Origin: CAZHCG01 sp046484285
GTDB taxonomy: Bacteria > Myxococcota_A > Polyangia > JAAYKL01
Direction: 5' to 3'
DNA length: 64,000 bases
Assembly (NCBI GenBank): GCA_046484285.1
Contig: JAWOBP010000186.1
Span: 1 to 64,000, forward strand
Each line of letters begins with the position of its first letter. The first letter of the stretch is position 1. Shown here in pieces: positions 46,408-53,344 of the stretch. Made by a program: the position numbers and the translations under genes. The notes under the pieces are model-generated. The model ran no database searches. It was not told where the DNA came from and saw only the letters and a list, made by a program, of their open reading frames with translations.

Positions 46408-47730
46408 ATGAGGAAGTGGTCAGCCGGTCTGGTCGTATGTGTCGTTTTCTTGTTGCCCGTATCTGCGGCGGCGCAGCTGTGGCTACAGGACCGCGCCTCT
46501 TCCGAGGGGCCGGGGTTCAAGCTGGGAGACTCGATGGTGCTCCACCTCGGTCTGGGTGCCGAGGGCGGATACGATACCAACGCCGTCTACCGATCCGACG
46601 ACGTGGTCGATGCGGGGCGGCTGCGCATCACGCCCTACATCGATCTCGCCACGCGCGGCGACCAGCGCAGGGTCAAGGACGAGGGCGTGGTGGACGCCAC
46701 GCCTCCCAAGGCCAGCTTCAAGCTGGGCGTGGCCGGCTTCTGGGACCAGTACTTCGCCGAGGAGCAGCGGGTCAAGGACGTCAGCGATTTCGGGATCGAC
46801 ACCCACCTCGATTTCGTCCTCTTTCCCGAGGGCAACTTCAGCCTGCTGCTGGACGCCGTGTACCTCAGGACGCTGCAGCCGTACGAGAGCGCCTCCGACG
46901 CCAGAGCCAGGCAGCAGGTGGAGCCGGGCATCGGCGTGCGCGTGCGGCCCGGCGGCGGCACGCTCAGCCTCGAGCTCGGATACCGCCTGAGGTTCATGTA
47001 CTTCGAGGACGACGTGCTGGGGGACCAGAACAACCGCCACGGGCACGAGGCGCGCTTCGAGACGCGCTGGAAGGTGTTTCCCAAGACCGCTTTGATCGGC
47101 CGGGTGACCTTCACCCCGACGGTCTACTACGAGAGCGACTCGATGAACGAGAACTCGCTGCCGGTCCGATCCTGGGCCGGGCTGCAGGGGCTGTTCACCG
47201 ATCGCTTCGGCCTGATGCTGCTCGGCGGCTACGGCGCCAGCTTCTACAACGCGGGTCCCAACTTCGACAGCTTCCTGGCGCGCGGAGAATTGATGTTCTT
47301 CATCACTCCGTTTTCGCAGATACGGCTCGGCGGACAGCGCGATTTCGTCGACTCGTTCTACGCCAACTTCTACGTGAAAAACGGCGGCTATCTCTCCTAC
47401 CAGCAGATGATTGGAGGGGTGGTGATGCTGACGCTCAAGGGCGACGTATTCTACCGCGACTACGCTCGCTTCGACGGACCCACTTTCAACGGTGCGATTC
47501 CCAGCCACCAGGAGCGAAACGACGTGTGGGCCGAGGGCTCGCTGCTGGTGGAGTGGCGCGCCACCGATTGGCTCTCGTTCCACGCCTCGGGCAAGTACAC
47601 CGGCGACATCACCGACTTCTACTACCAGAGCACCTACGAGGATCCGTCCACCGGAACGCAGACCACGGTCGAAACCGATGCGGGCTTCCACAAGTTCGTC
47701 GTGCTCGGCGGCGTGCGCGGGCACTACTAG
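46408..47730 (+). CDS. outer-membrane beta-barrel protein (Wzp-like)
   Basis: 440 residues. The signal peptide ends VSAAAQ. The rest alternates aromatic and polar residues in strand after strand (FSLLLDAVYLRTL, LSLELGYRLRFMYFED, IGRVTFTPTVYYESD) and ends GGVRGHY with a terminal Tyr, both marks of an outer-membrane barrel. It is followed 13 bp later by a short OPX lipoprotein gene. In M. xanthus the barrel proteins WzpX/S/B pair with short OPX proteins to form the outer-membrane exit for polysaccharides; the same pairing is seen here. Confidence 0.85.
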   Translation: MRKWSAGLVVCVVFLLPVSAAAQLWLQDRASSEGPGFKLGDSMVLHLGLGAEGGYDTNAVYRSDDVVDAGRLRITPYIDLATRGDQRRVKDEGVVDATPPKASFKLGVAGFWDQYFAEEQRVKDVSDFGIDTHLDFVLFPEGNFSLLLDAVYLRTLQPYESASDARARQQVEPGIGVRVRPGGGTLSLELGYRLRFMYFEDDVLGDQNNRHGHEARFETRWKVFPKTALIGRVTFTPTVYYESDSMNENSLPVRSWAGLQGLFTDRFGLMLLGGYGASFYNAGPNFDSFLARGELMFFITPFSQIRLGGQRDFVDSFYANFYVKNGGYLSYQQMIGGVVMLTLKGDVFYRDYARFDGPTFNGAIPSHQERNDVWAEGSLLVEWRATDWLSFHASGKYTGDITDFYYQSTYEDPSTGTQTTVETDAGFHKFVVLGGVRGHY

Positions 47731-47743
47731 CCCGCGCGGATCG

Positions 47744-48364
47744 ATGACACCTCTTTCTCCCGCGGGAACGAGACGGGCCATCCGAGCCTGGCTGGCCGCG
47801 CTGTTGCTGCTCGCCTCGTGCGGGTCGAAGGATCCCGCGACGACCATTCCGATCCAGTCTTCTCCCCAGCCGGACACCACGCTGGGAGCGGGCGACCTGT
47901 TCGACGTGCGCGTCTTCGGCGAGAAGGACCTGACCGGCGCCTATCGCGTCGACTCGAACGGCACGATCGACTTCCCGCTGGTGGGTACGATCGAGGTCAA
48001 GGGATTGACCGCGACCGACGTGGCCGACAAGCTGGAGAGGCTGCTCGAGGAGGGGGAGTTCCTGTTCAATCCCCAGATCTCGATCCTTGTCAAGGAGTAC
48101 AACAGCAAGAAGGTCTCGGTCTTTGGCCAGGTCAAGAAACCCGGCACCTTCCCCTACCATAACAGAATGACCGTGGTGGAGGCGATCTCGCTGGCCGGCG
48201 GGTTCACCTCGATGGCCAAGACGGACAATACGACCGTGATTCGGGGCGAGGGCGATGCACAACAACGTTACAGCGTGCCGGTCGAGGATATCGGCCGGGG
48301 TCGAGCTGCCAACTTCCTGCTGAGATCGGGCGATATCGTGTTCGTGCCCGAGCGCATCTTCTGA
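47744..48364 (+). CDS. short polysaccharide-export (OPX/Wza-like) lipoprotein
   Basis: 206 residues from the ATG at 47744. The lipobox LLASC puts the lipidated Cys at 26. The PES domain is clear (LGAGDLFDVRVFGEKDLTGA, YRVDSNGTIDFPLVGTIEV), then one SLBB domain (VSVFGQVKKPGTFPY, TVVEAISLAGGFTSMAKTD). It ends right after GDIVFVPERIF, so it lacks the extra SLBB and C-terminal outer-membrane helix of classic Wza. Short OPX proteins of this kind need a separate beta-barrel, supplied by the gene just upstream. Confidence 0.93.
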   Translation: MTPLSPAGTRRAIRAWLAALLLLASCGSKDPATTIPIQSSPQPDTTLGAGDLFDVRVFGEKDLTGAYRVDSNGTIDFPLVGTIEVKGLTATDVADKLERLLEEGEFLFNPQISILVKEYNSKKVSVFGQVKKPGTFPYHNRMTVVEAISLAGGFTSMAKTDNTTVIRGEGDAQQRYSVPVEDIGRGRAANFLLRSGDIVFVPERIF

Positions 48365-48381
48365 ATTTCCCACGACCTCTG

Positions 48382-48410
48382 TTGACCGCGGGCTTAGTGT
48401 AGCATAGGGT
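48382..48410 (+). promoter_or_regulatory. candidate promoter for the TIGR04563-type gene
   Basis: TTGACC (48382-48387) and TAGGGT (48405-48410) are 17 bp apart, 57 bp before the ATG. The -10 is weak. Confidence 0.35.
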
Positions 48411-48466
48411 GCCCGGTGTAGGTTGTACTCTTACAGAATCGCCGATCCAGGCAGGAGTGACGAGCG

Positions 48467-48655
48467 ATGGCAAAGAGCGACAAGAGAAAGCAGAGCCTGT
48501 ACTTCCCCGAAGAGATGCTTCGGGAGATCACGGACGAGGCCGCGCGGCAGGATCGTTCCCTGTCGTGGATCGTGCAGAAGGCCTGGAAGATTGCCCGAAC
48601 GGAGATCAAGAAGTATCCGTCGGTCAACGAGCCCGAGACCGCCGGCGGCGGCTGA
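48467..48655 (+). CDS. TIGR04563-type small protein
   Basis: 62 residues. The core KQSLYFPEEMLREITDEAAR followed by QDRSLSWIVQKAWKIA matches a small family largely restricted to Myxococcales, with a ribbon-helix-helix-like pattern (beta strand then two helices). DNA binding is likely but unproven. GGAG lies before the ATG. The next gene starts 7 bp after its stop. Confidence 0.8.
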   Translation: MAKSDKRKQSLYFPEEMLREITDEAARQDRSLSWIVQKAWKIARTEIKKYPSVNEPETAGGG

Positions 48656-48661
48656 GCAGCG

Positions 48662-49576
48662 GTGGGAGGCTCCACTGCGCGACCTCTGGGCTCCGCCGCC
48701 GAGACGTTCACCGCTCTCGGCGGCGACGGGGTCGAGCTTCACTGCGAGAGGGTCGGAAGCGGTCCGCCGCTGCTGCTCAGCGACGGTCTGCTCTGCGAGG
48801 GGCACGTCTGGAAGTACCTCGTCCCAGAGCTCTTTTCGGACTGGGAGTGCCTGCACTGGCATTACCCGGGCCACGGCGAGTCCGCAGAGCCGCCGCCCTG
48901 GTCCGAGCTCTCACCCGAGAGGCTGGCCGACGACGCGGCGGCCGTGGCCGAGAGCGCCGGCGCCGAGAGCCTGGTGGCGGTGGGGCACAGCCTCGGCGTG
49001 CAGGTCTCGCTGGAGCTGTGGCACCGCCATCCCGAGCTGGTGCGAGCGCTGATCCTGGTCTGCGGCGCTCCGGGCAGGATTGTCGAGAGCTTTCATCAAA
49101 GCGCGTTGCTCGAGCACTTGATACCGCTGCTGGGAGTCGCGGCGCGCTTTCTTCCGGAGCAGACCTCGACGTTGTGGCGCAAGATACCGTTCGGCGCCCT
49201 GATGAGGCCCGCCCTGTTGACCGGAGAGGTCAATCCGCGCTTGGTTCGCACCCGCGATCTCGCCGACTACTTCGCGCGGTTGGGGCGAGTCGATTTTCGC
49301 GTCGCGCTGAGCCTGCTGGAGAGCTTCGGCCGCCACGACGCCACTCCTTACCTGGAGAGGATAGACGTTCCGACCCTGGTGGTGGCCGGCGCCGAAGACA
49401 GCTTTACCCCGCCGGCGCGCTCCAGTGAGATGGCGCGTGAGATACCGGGCGCCGAGTTGATGCTGGTTCCGGGCGGCACGCACTCGCTGCCGATCGAGCG
49501 TCCCGAGCTGGTCAATCTCCGGATCGAGCGGTTCTTGAACGAGCGCCTCCCTTCCACCAACCGGCCACCCCGCTGA
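48662..49576 (+). CDS. alpha/beta hydrolase
   Basis: 304 residues from a GTG. The catalytic set is visible: nucleophile in VAVGHSLGVQVSLEL, acid in VVAGAEDSFTPP, and His in VPGGTHSLPIE. HYPGHGESAEPP is the oxyanion region. The substrate is unknown; the closest look is to broad esterase/lactonase-type members. Its last 65 bp overlap the 3' end of the convergent helicase gene. Confidence 0.88.
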   Translation: MGGSTARPLGSAAETFTALGGDGVELHCERVGSGPPLLLSDGLLCEGHVWKYLVPELFSDWECLHWHYPGHGESAEPPPWSELSPERLADDAAAVAESAGAESLVAVGHSLGVQVSLELWHRHPELVRALILVCGAPGRIVESFHQSALLEHLIPLLGVAARFLPEQTSTLWRKIPFGALMRPALLTGEVNPRLVRTRDLADYFARLGRVDFRVALSLLESFGRHDATPYLERIDVPTLVVAGAEDSFTPPARSSEMAREIPGAELMLVPGGTHSLPIERPELVNLRIERFLNERLPSTNRPPR

Positions 49577-51464
49577 TCTCGTCGGTCACCGGACAGCTGG
49601 GCAGGGAGGCGAAGAACGTCCTGGCATACCCGCGCGATCGCAGCCTGCGGTCCAGCACGGCGACCACCCCGCGGTCCTTGCGTGATCGAATCAGTCGCCC
49701 GAAGCCCTGCTTGAGCGCCAGCGCGGCGCGGGGAAGCTGATAGTCGACGAACGGCCGACCGTCGTGCTCTGCGATGTGCTCGAGGCGGGCGGAGGTGATC
49801 GGATCCCCGGGAGGGTCGAACGGCAGCTTGTCGATCACCACCAGTCGCAGCGCGTCGCCCGGCAGGTCGACTCCCTGCCAGAAGCTGGTGGTGGCGACCA
49901 GCACCGAGCCGCGATCGGCGACGAAGCGCTCGAGCAGCACCGACTTGGGAGCCGAGCCCTGCACGAGCAGCGGGCCGGGTGTTCTGCCCTCCAGCCGCTC
50001 GTGGACGCCGCTCATGTTGCGCAGCGAGGTGCACAGCACCAGCGCGCCGCCGCCGGTGACCTCGATCAGGGCGGCCGCCTCGTCCGCGGCCTGATCGACG
50101 AACGCCGGCGATCGCGGATCATCGATCTCGTGCGGGATGTACAGACATGACTGGCTGCGGTAGTCGAACGGGGCGGGCAGCGAGATCTCCTCGACGTCGA
50201 AGTCGATGCCCAACCGCGACTCGAGGTAGTCGAAGTCCCCTCCTGTCGAGAGCGTGGCGCTGGTCAGCACCACCGCGGGTACGCGGAAGAAGACGCTTTC
50301 GCGCAGCCGCTCCGACACGTCGATCGGAGAGCAGCCCAGCACAGTGGAGCGCGGGCGGCGGTCGACCCAGTGGACCTGGCCCGGCTGCCGGGAGTCGAGA
50401 ATCGTCGCCAGATCCCCGCGCAGGGCGACGTGGCGATCGGCGAGCTGGTCGAGGACCGCGTCGCGCCCCCTGTGCGTCTCGAGCGATAGCTGCAGCGCCT
50501 CGAGCGTGGAGTCCAGGCGGTGATAGGCGGCGCGGCAATTCTCGTCCAGGGCGCGCGGCTCCAGTGCGCTGCGTCCGGGCGACCGATTGCGGAAAAAACC
50601 GAACAGCGCCCTGGTCAGCGCGCGCGATTTTTCGATCGTCGCGACGCGCCGCGCGGCGTCCCGGTCGTCTTCCAACTCGGTTGCGTCGAGAGTCGCGCGC
50701 GTGTCGTCCAGCAGGCGCAGCACGCGCCCTGAGGGCACCTTGACGCTGAAGAACTCGGTGGCGATGTCCTCCACCAGGTGGGCCTCGTCCAGGATCAGGA
50801 CGTCGTGCTCTGGAAGCAGGGTTCCTCCCCTCTCGCGCGTGGCGCAGTCCGCGAAGTAGAGGTGATGATTGACCACGATCACCGAGGCCTGCATGGCCTG
50901 CTTGCGGGCGCGGGTCACGTGGCAGCTGTCGAACAAAGGGCAGCGCTGGCCGATGCGTGTCTCGCGAGTGGAGCAGACCTCGCGCCAGAGAGGATCGTCG
51001 TCCGCCAGCGAGTCCAGCTCCATGCGGTCGCCGGAGGCGGTCTCCCCGCCCCAGGCGACCAGCCGCGCAACGTTCTCGGCGGGGTGCGCCAGCGACTTGG
51101 GCGAGTGCGAGAAGGCATGCAGGCGCCTGCGGCACAGGTAGTTGTCCTGTCCCTTGAGGTAGGCCGCGTCGACATCCATCTCGAGCGCCTCGCCGATGAA
51201 GGCCAGGTCCTTGAAGAATATCTGCTCTTGCAGGTTGCGGGTTCCGGTAGAGACGATCGCCCGCAGCCCGGACAGGATCGAGGGCAACAGGTAGGCCAGC
51301 GTCTTGCCGGTTCCGGTGCCTGCCTCGGCGAGCAGCACGCCGCCTCGCTCGATCGTCCTTTCGACCGCCAGCGCCATCTCGACCTGTGCCGGGCGCGGCT
51401 CCCAGCGGGGATGCGAGGAGGCGATCGGGCCTTCTCGTGAAAAAATCTCGTCCAGCTCGCTCAA
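49512..51464 (-). CDS. DinG-family ATP-dependent DNA helicase
   Basis: 650 residues. Motif I AEAGTGTGKTLAYLLP, Fe-S cluster Cys residues in NYLCRRRLH, REVCSTRETRIGQRCPLFDSC-type spacing (four Cys), DEAH box LILDEAHLVEDIA, and motif VI LKQGFGRLIRSRKDRGV identify an XPD/DinG-like helicase that unwinds DNA with 5'-3' polarity, often on repair or R-loop substrates. The C-terminal about 20 residues overlap the hydrolase gene on the other strand. Followed upstream on the same strand by a coupled mini-protein gene. Confidence 0.93.
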   Translation of the reverse strand: MSELDEIFSREGPIASSHPRWEPRPAQVEMALAVERTIERGGVLLAEAGTGTGKTLAYLLPSILSGLRAIVSTGTRNLQEQIFFKDLAFIGEALEMDVDAAYLKGQDNYLCRRRLHAFSHSPKSLAHPAENVARLVAWGGETASGDRMELDSLADDDPLWREVCSTRETRIGQRCPLFDSCHVTRARKQAMQASVIVVNHHLYFADCATRERGGTLLPEHDVLILDEAHLVEDIATEFFSVKVPSGRVLRLLDDTRATLDATELEDDRDAARRVATIEKSRALTRALFGFFRNRSPGRSALEPRALDENCRAAYHRLDSTLEALQLSLETHRGRDAVLDQLADRHVALRGDLATILDSRQPGQVHWVDRRPRSTVLGCSPIDVSERLRESVFFRVPAVVLTSATLSTGGDFDYLESRLGIDFDVEEISLPAPFDYRSQSCLYIPHEIDDPRSPAFVDQAADEAAALIEVTGGGALVLCTSLRNMSGVHERLEGRTPGPLLVQGSAPKSVLLERFVADRGSVLVATTSFWQGVDLPGDALRLVVIDKLPFDPPGDPITSARLEHIAEHDGRPFVDYQLPRAALALKQGFGRLIRSRKDRGVVAVLDRRLRSRGYARTFFASLPSCPVTDEISGVAGWWKGGARSRTARSGD

Positions 51465-51691
51465 AGGACGTACCGCAGGATCAGGAAGGCCAGCAGAGCC
51501 GCCGTCGCGCCGAACAGAACCGCGGCGACCGGATCGATCCCGGTCGCCCGCAGGATGCGCCTGGCGCGTACCGCGATGCCGTGGTCGTCCGAGATTTCCC
51601 GCGCCCGCCGCGCCGAAGATCGCGCCAGCTTGAAGTCGCCGGCGCGGTAGGCGCGCTCGGCGCGTTCGATTGTCTCTCGTGCGCTCGTCAC
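51461..51691 (-). CDS. small TPR-like protein with C-terminal membrane helix
   Basis: 76 residues from a GTG at 51691; a TTG ten codons upstream is possible. The first 50 residues look like one or two TPR helices (TIERAERAYRAGDFKLARSS, ARRAREISDDHGIAVRARRI), and the end is one hydrophobic helix (AAVLFGATAALLAFLILRYV). Its stop overlaps the helicase ATG by 4 bp, so it is translated first in a two-gene unit. Function unknown. Confidence 0.6.
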   Translation of the reverse strand: MTSARETIERAERAYRAGDFKLARSSARRAREISDDHGIAVRARRILRATGIDPVAAVLFGATAALLAFLILRYVL

Positions 51692-51780
51692 GCAGCGGAT
51701 TCTACGGCCGACGCGTCCCAACGGTCAATCTTTCACAGCGCAGGCGGTGAGACGAAAACAAAGGTGGATGCCGCAGAAAT

Positions 51781-51809
51781 TTGACATGCCGACAAGATAT
51801 CTTACTATA
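51781..51809 (+). promoter_or_regulatory. promoter of the AbrB-PIN toxin-antitoxin operon
   Basis: TTGACA at 51781-51786 is perfect. With a spacer of 16 or 17 bp the -10 is TACTAT or ACTATA (51803-51809), inside the palindrome described next. The start codon is 34 bp further. Confidence 0.65.
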
Positions 51810-51817
51810 TAGTAAGA
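51800..51817. promoter_or_regulatory. perfect 18-bp palindrome, probable antitoxin operator
   Basis: TCTTACTAT/ATAGTAAGA is an uninterrupted palindrome covering the -10 element. AbrB/MazE-type antitoxins bind such sites as dimers, so occupation here would shut the promoter off. Confidence 0.75.
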
Positions 51818-51842
51818 CTTTTTTATTTGTAAGGAAGAGCAT

Positions 51843-52091
51843 ATGTCAGTAGCTACCATGACGAGCAAAGGGCAGATAACGGTACCTCGGGCGATCCGAA
51901 AGCGACTGGGTTTGAGGCCCGGTGACAGGCTGGATTTCGTGATCGAGCGGGACGGCAGGATCCTGATCAACCCCGAGAACAAGCGATTGGAGGATGTTTT
52001 CGGTCTTCTCGCTCATCGGGCGGGGCGCGCCGTGTCGGTGGAGGAGATGGACGAGCGTGTGGCCGCGCGAATGCGCGAGGATAGGCAGTGA
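51843..52091 (+). CDS. AbrB/MazE-type (SpoVT-AbrB) antitoxin
   Basis: 82 residues. TMTSKGQITVPRAIRKRLGL with RPGDRLDFVIERDGRILI is the textbook swapped-hairpin AbrB DNA-binding domain. The acidic C-terminus (SVEEMDERVAARMREDRQ) would bind the toxin. GGAAGAG lies before the ATG. It overlaps the toxin GTG by 4 bp. Confidence 0.93.
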   Translation: MSVATMTSKGQITVPRAIRKRLGLRPGDRLDFVIERDGRILINPENKRLEDVFGLLAHRAGRAVSVEEMDERVAARMREDRQ

Positions 52092-52492
52092 AGGCTCTCG
52101 ATACCAACATTCTGGTTCGCCTCCTCCTCGACGACGATCCGGCTCAGAGCAAGACGGTTCGTCGTCTGTTCCAGACGGCGGAGCAAAACCGATCGAAGCT
52201 GCTCGTTTGCGATCTGGTGGTGCTCGAGCTGATCTGGGTGCTCGAGGCGGTGTACGGTTGCACGAGAGACGAGGTGGTCTCGGCCCTGGAGAGCCTTCTT
52301 TCGTTGGCGGTCCTGGAGTTCGAGCACGCGGACAGGTTACGCGAGCTCGGCTTGTTGGCCAGACAAGAGAAGACAGAGCTGGCGGACCTGCTGCTAGGGA
52401 TTGCCGGCAGGCATGCCGGGGGTGAGACGACGCTCACATTCGACAAGCGCGCGAGTCGGTCCGAGCTCTTTGCCGCCGCCTCTTCCGGATGA
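52088..52492 (+). CDS. PIN-domain toxin (VapC-like)
   Basis: 134 residues from a GTG overlapping the antitoxin stop. MKALDTNILVRLLLDDDPAQS holds the first active-site Asp (D5), LELIWVLEAVY the Glu, and TELADLLLGIAGR followed by TLTFDKRA the later acidic residues. All four positions of the PIN nuclease look intact, so the toxin is probably active. It belongs to a different PIN subgroup from the toxin at 12430. Confidence 0.92.
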   Translation: MKALDTNILVRLLLDDDPAQSKTVRRLFQTAEQNRSKLLVCDLVVLELIWVLEAVYGCTRDEVVSALESLLSLAVLEFEHADRLRELGLLARQEKTELADLLLGIAGRHAGGETTLTFDKRASRSELFAAASSG

Positions 52493-52519
52493 AGGCGAAC
52501 CGTTCTTGCAAGTCGGAGC

Positions 52520-52549
52520 TTGACGTTCAACGAGCTTTGAGGCTATTGG
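52520..52549 (+). promoter_or_regulatory. candidate promoter for the riboswitch transcript
   Basis: TTGACG (52520-52525) and TATTGG (52544-52549) with an 18-bp spacer, 24 bp before the riboswitch. The -10 is weak. Confidence 0.35.
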
Positions 52550-52573
52550 CCGGTGTTGCTCTTTTTCAATTTT

Positions 52574-52760
52574 TGCCGTCGGGCAAGGGTGGATAACCGC
52601 CCTGGGAAGCCGGTGCGAATCCGGCGCGGCCCCCGCCACTGTGACCGGGGACGAAAACGGCGAGACCACTGGACGGAAACCATCGCTCGAGCGGGTGGGC
52701 CGTCTGGGAAGGCGCCGCGAGTAGGACGATCCGGAAGCCAGGAGACCTGCTCGTCGGCAC
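52574..52760 (+). ncRNA. cobalamin riboswitch
   Basis: Core elements of the adenosylcobalamin riboswitch are in order. GGGAAGCCGGTGCGAATCCG at about 52614 is followed by GCGGCCCCCGCCACTGTGAC, then a variable region with CACTGGAC, GGGAAGGCG near 52708, and the B12 box AAGCCAGGAGACCTGC at 52735-52750. The ends TGCCGTCG and CGTCGGCA can form P1. In this class cobalamin binding normally represses expression of the downstream gene. Confidence 0.92.
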
Positions 52761-52909
52761 CTCGAGTCCGCGGGGTGTGCGGCTTCACGGTTCCCCGGCG
52801 TCGTCCTTGGAAGCGGCGTCCGAGACGCTCTCTTGCAGGTTCGAGGAAAAACCAGCCCGGCTCCGGTGCGGGATACGGGCGAAAGAGAGGGGAACCCGGA
52901 GGTGCTTCC
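52761..52909 (+). promoter_or_regulatory. leader between riboswitch and lipoprotein start (possible expression platform)
   Basis: GGTTCCCC (52789-52796) can pair with GGGGAACC (52889-52896), which directly abuts the ribosome-binding site GGAGG at 52898-52902. This 8-bp long-range pairing could make translation depend on the folding of the leader. There is no terminator-like hairpin with a U-tract before the gene, favouring translational control. Confidence 0.45.
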
Positions 52910-53257
52910 ATGAAGACTCAAAAGCTGTTCCTGTTTTCGTTGCTGATGATGCTGGCGGTCACCGCTGCCGCCTGCTCGGACGACGACGACGACGACGGTT
53001 CCGGTTCCGACGCGGACACCGACGCGGACACCGACGCGGACACCGACGCGGACACGGACGCGGACACGGACACCGACACGGACACCGACACGGACACCGA
53101 CACCGACACGGACACGGACACCGACACCGACACGGACACGGACACCGACACCGATACGGACACGGACACCGACACGGACACCGACACCGATACGGACACG
53201 GACACCGACACCGATACGGACACGGACACCGACACCGATGGCGACGCCGGACCGTAA
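52910..53257 (+). CDS. short lipoprotein made almost entirely of Asp-Thr repeats
   Basis: 115 residues from the ATG at 52910 with GGAGG 7 nt upstream. The signal peptide ends at Cys22 (TAAAC). Then come six Asp, GSGS, and an almost pure run of Asp-Ala and Asp-Thr dipeptides to residue 109, ending DGDAGP. There is no other domain: it is a lipid-anchored, highly acidic, flexible chain, like the linkers of the larger lipoproteins in this window but without their cargo. Calcium or metal-ion binding is possible. The cobalamin riboswitch before it and a strong terminator after it make a complete one-gene unit. Confidence 0.8.
   Translation: MKTQKLFLFSLLMMLAVTAAACSDDDDDDGSGSDADTDADTDADTDADTDADTDTDTDTDTDTDTDTDTDTDTDTDTDTDTDTDTDTDTDTDTDTDTDTDTDTDTDTDTDGDAGP
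53013..53240 (+). repeat. low-complexity GAC-AC/GAT-AC coding repeat
   Basis: A simple six-base periodic tract encoding (Asp-Thr)n. Units GACACC, GACACG and GATACG are mixed in longer blocks of about 30-48 bp that recur almost unchanged, showing past tandem duplication. Length is likely to vary between strains. Confidence 0.9.
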
Positions 53258-53288
53258 CCCGGTAGCAGATTGATTGATGAGACCGAAG

Positions 53289-53321
53289 GGCGAGGCGATC
53301 GATGATCGCCTCGCCTTTTTT
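53289..53321 (+). terminator. rho-independent terminator
   Basis: GGCGAGGCGATC, a three-base loop GAT, and GATCGCCTCGCC form a perfect 12-bp stem followed by six T. It ends the riboswitch-lipoprotein transcript. Confidence 0.93.
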
Positions 53322-53344
53322 CTCCCGGGCCGATTTCTCTAGCG

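Noticed and set aside
53013..53240. Repeat tract considered as a CRISPR array
   Set aside because: There are no spacers of unique sequence; the period is six bases and the tract is in frame inside a lipoprotein gene.
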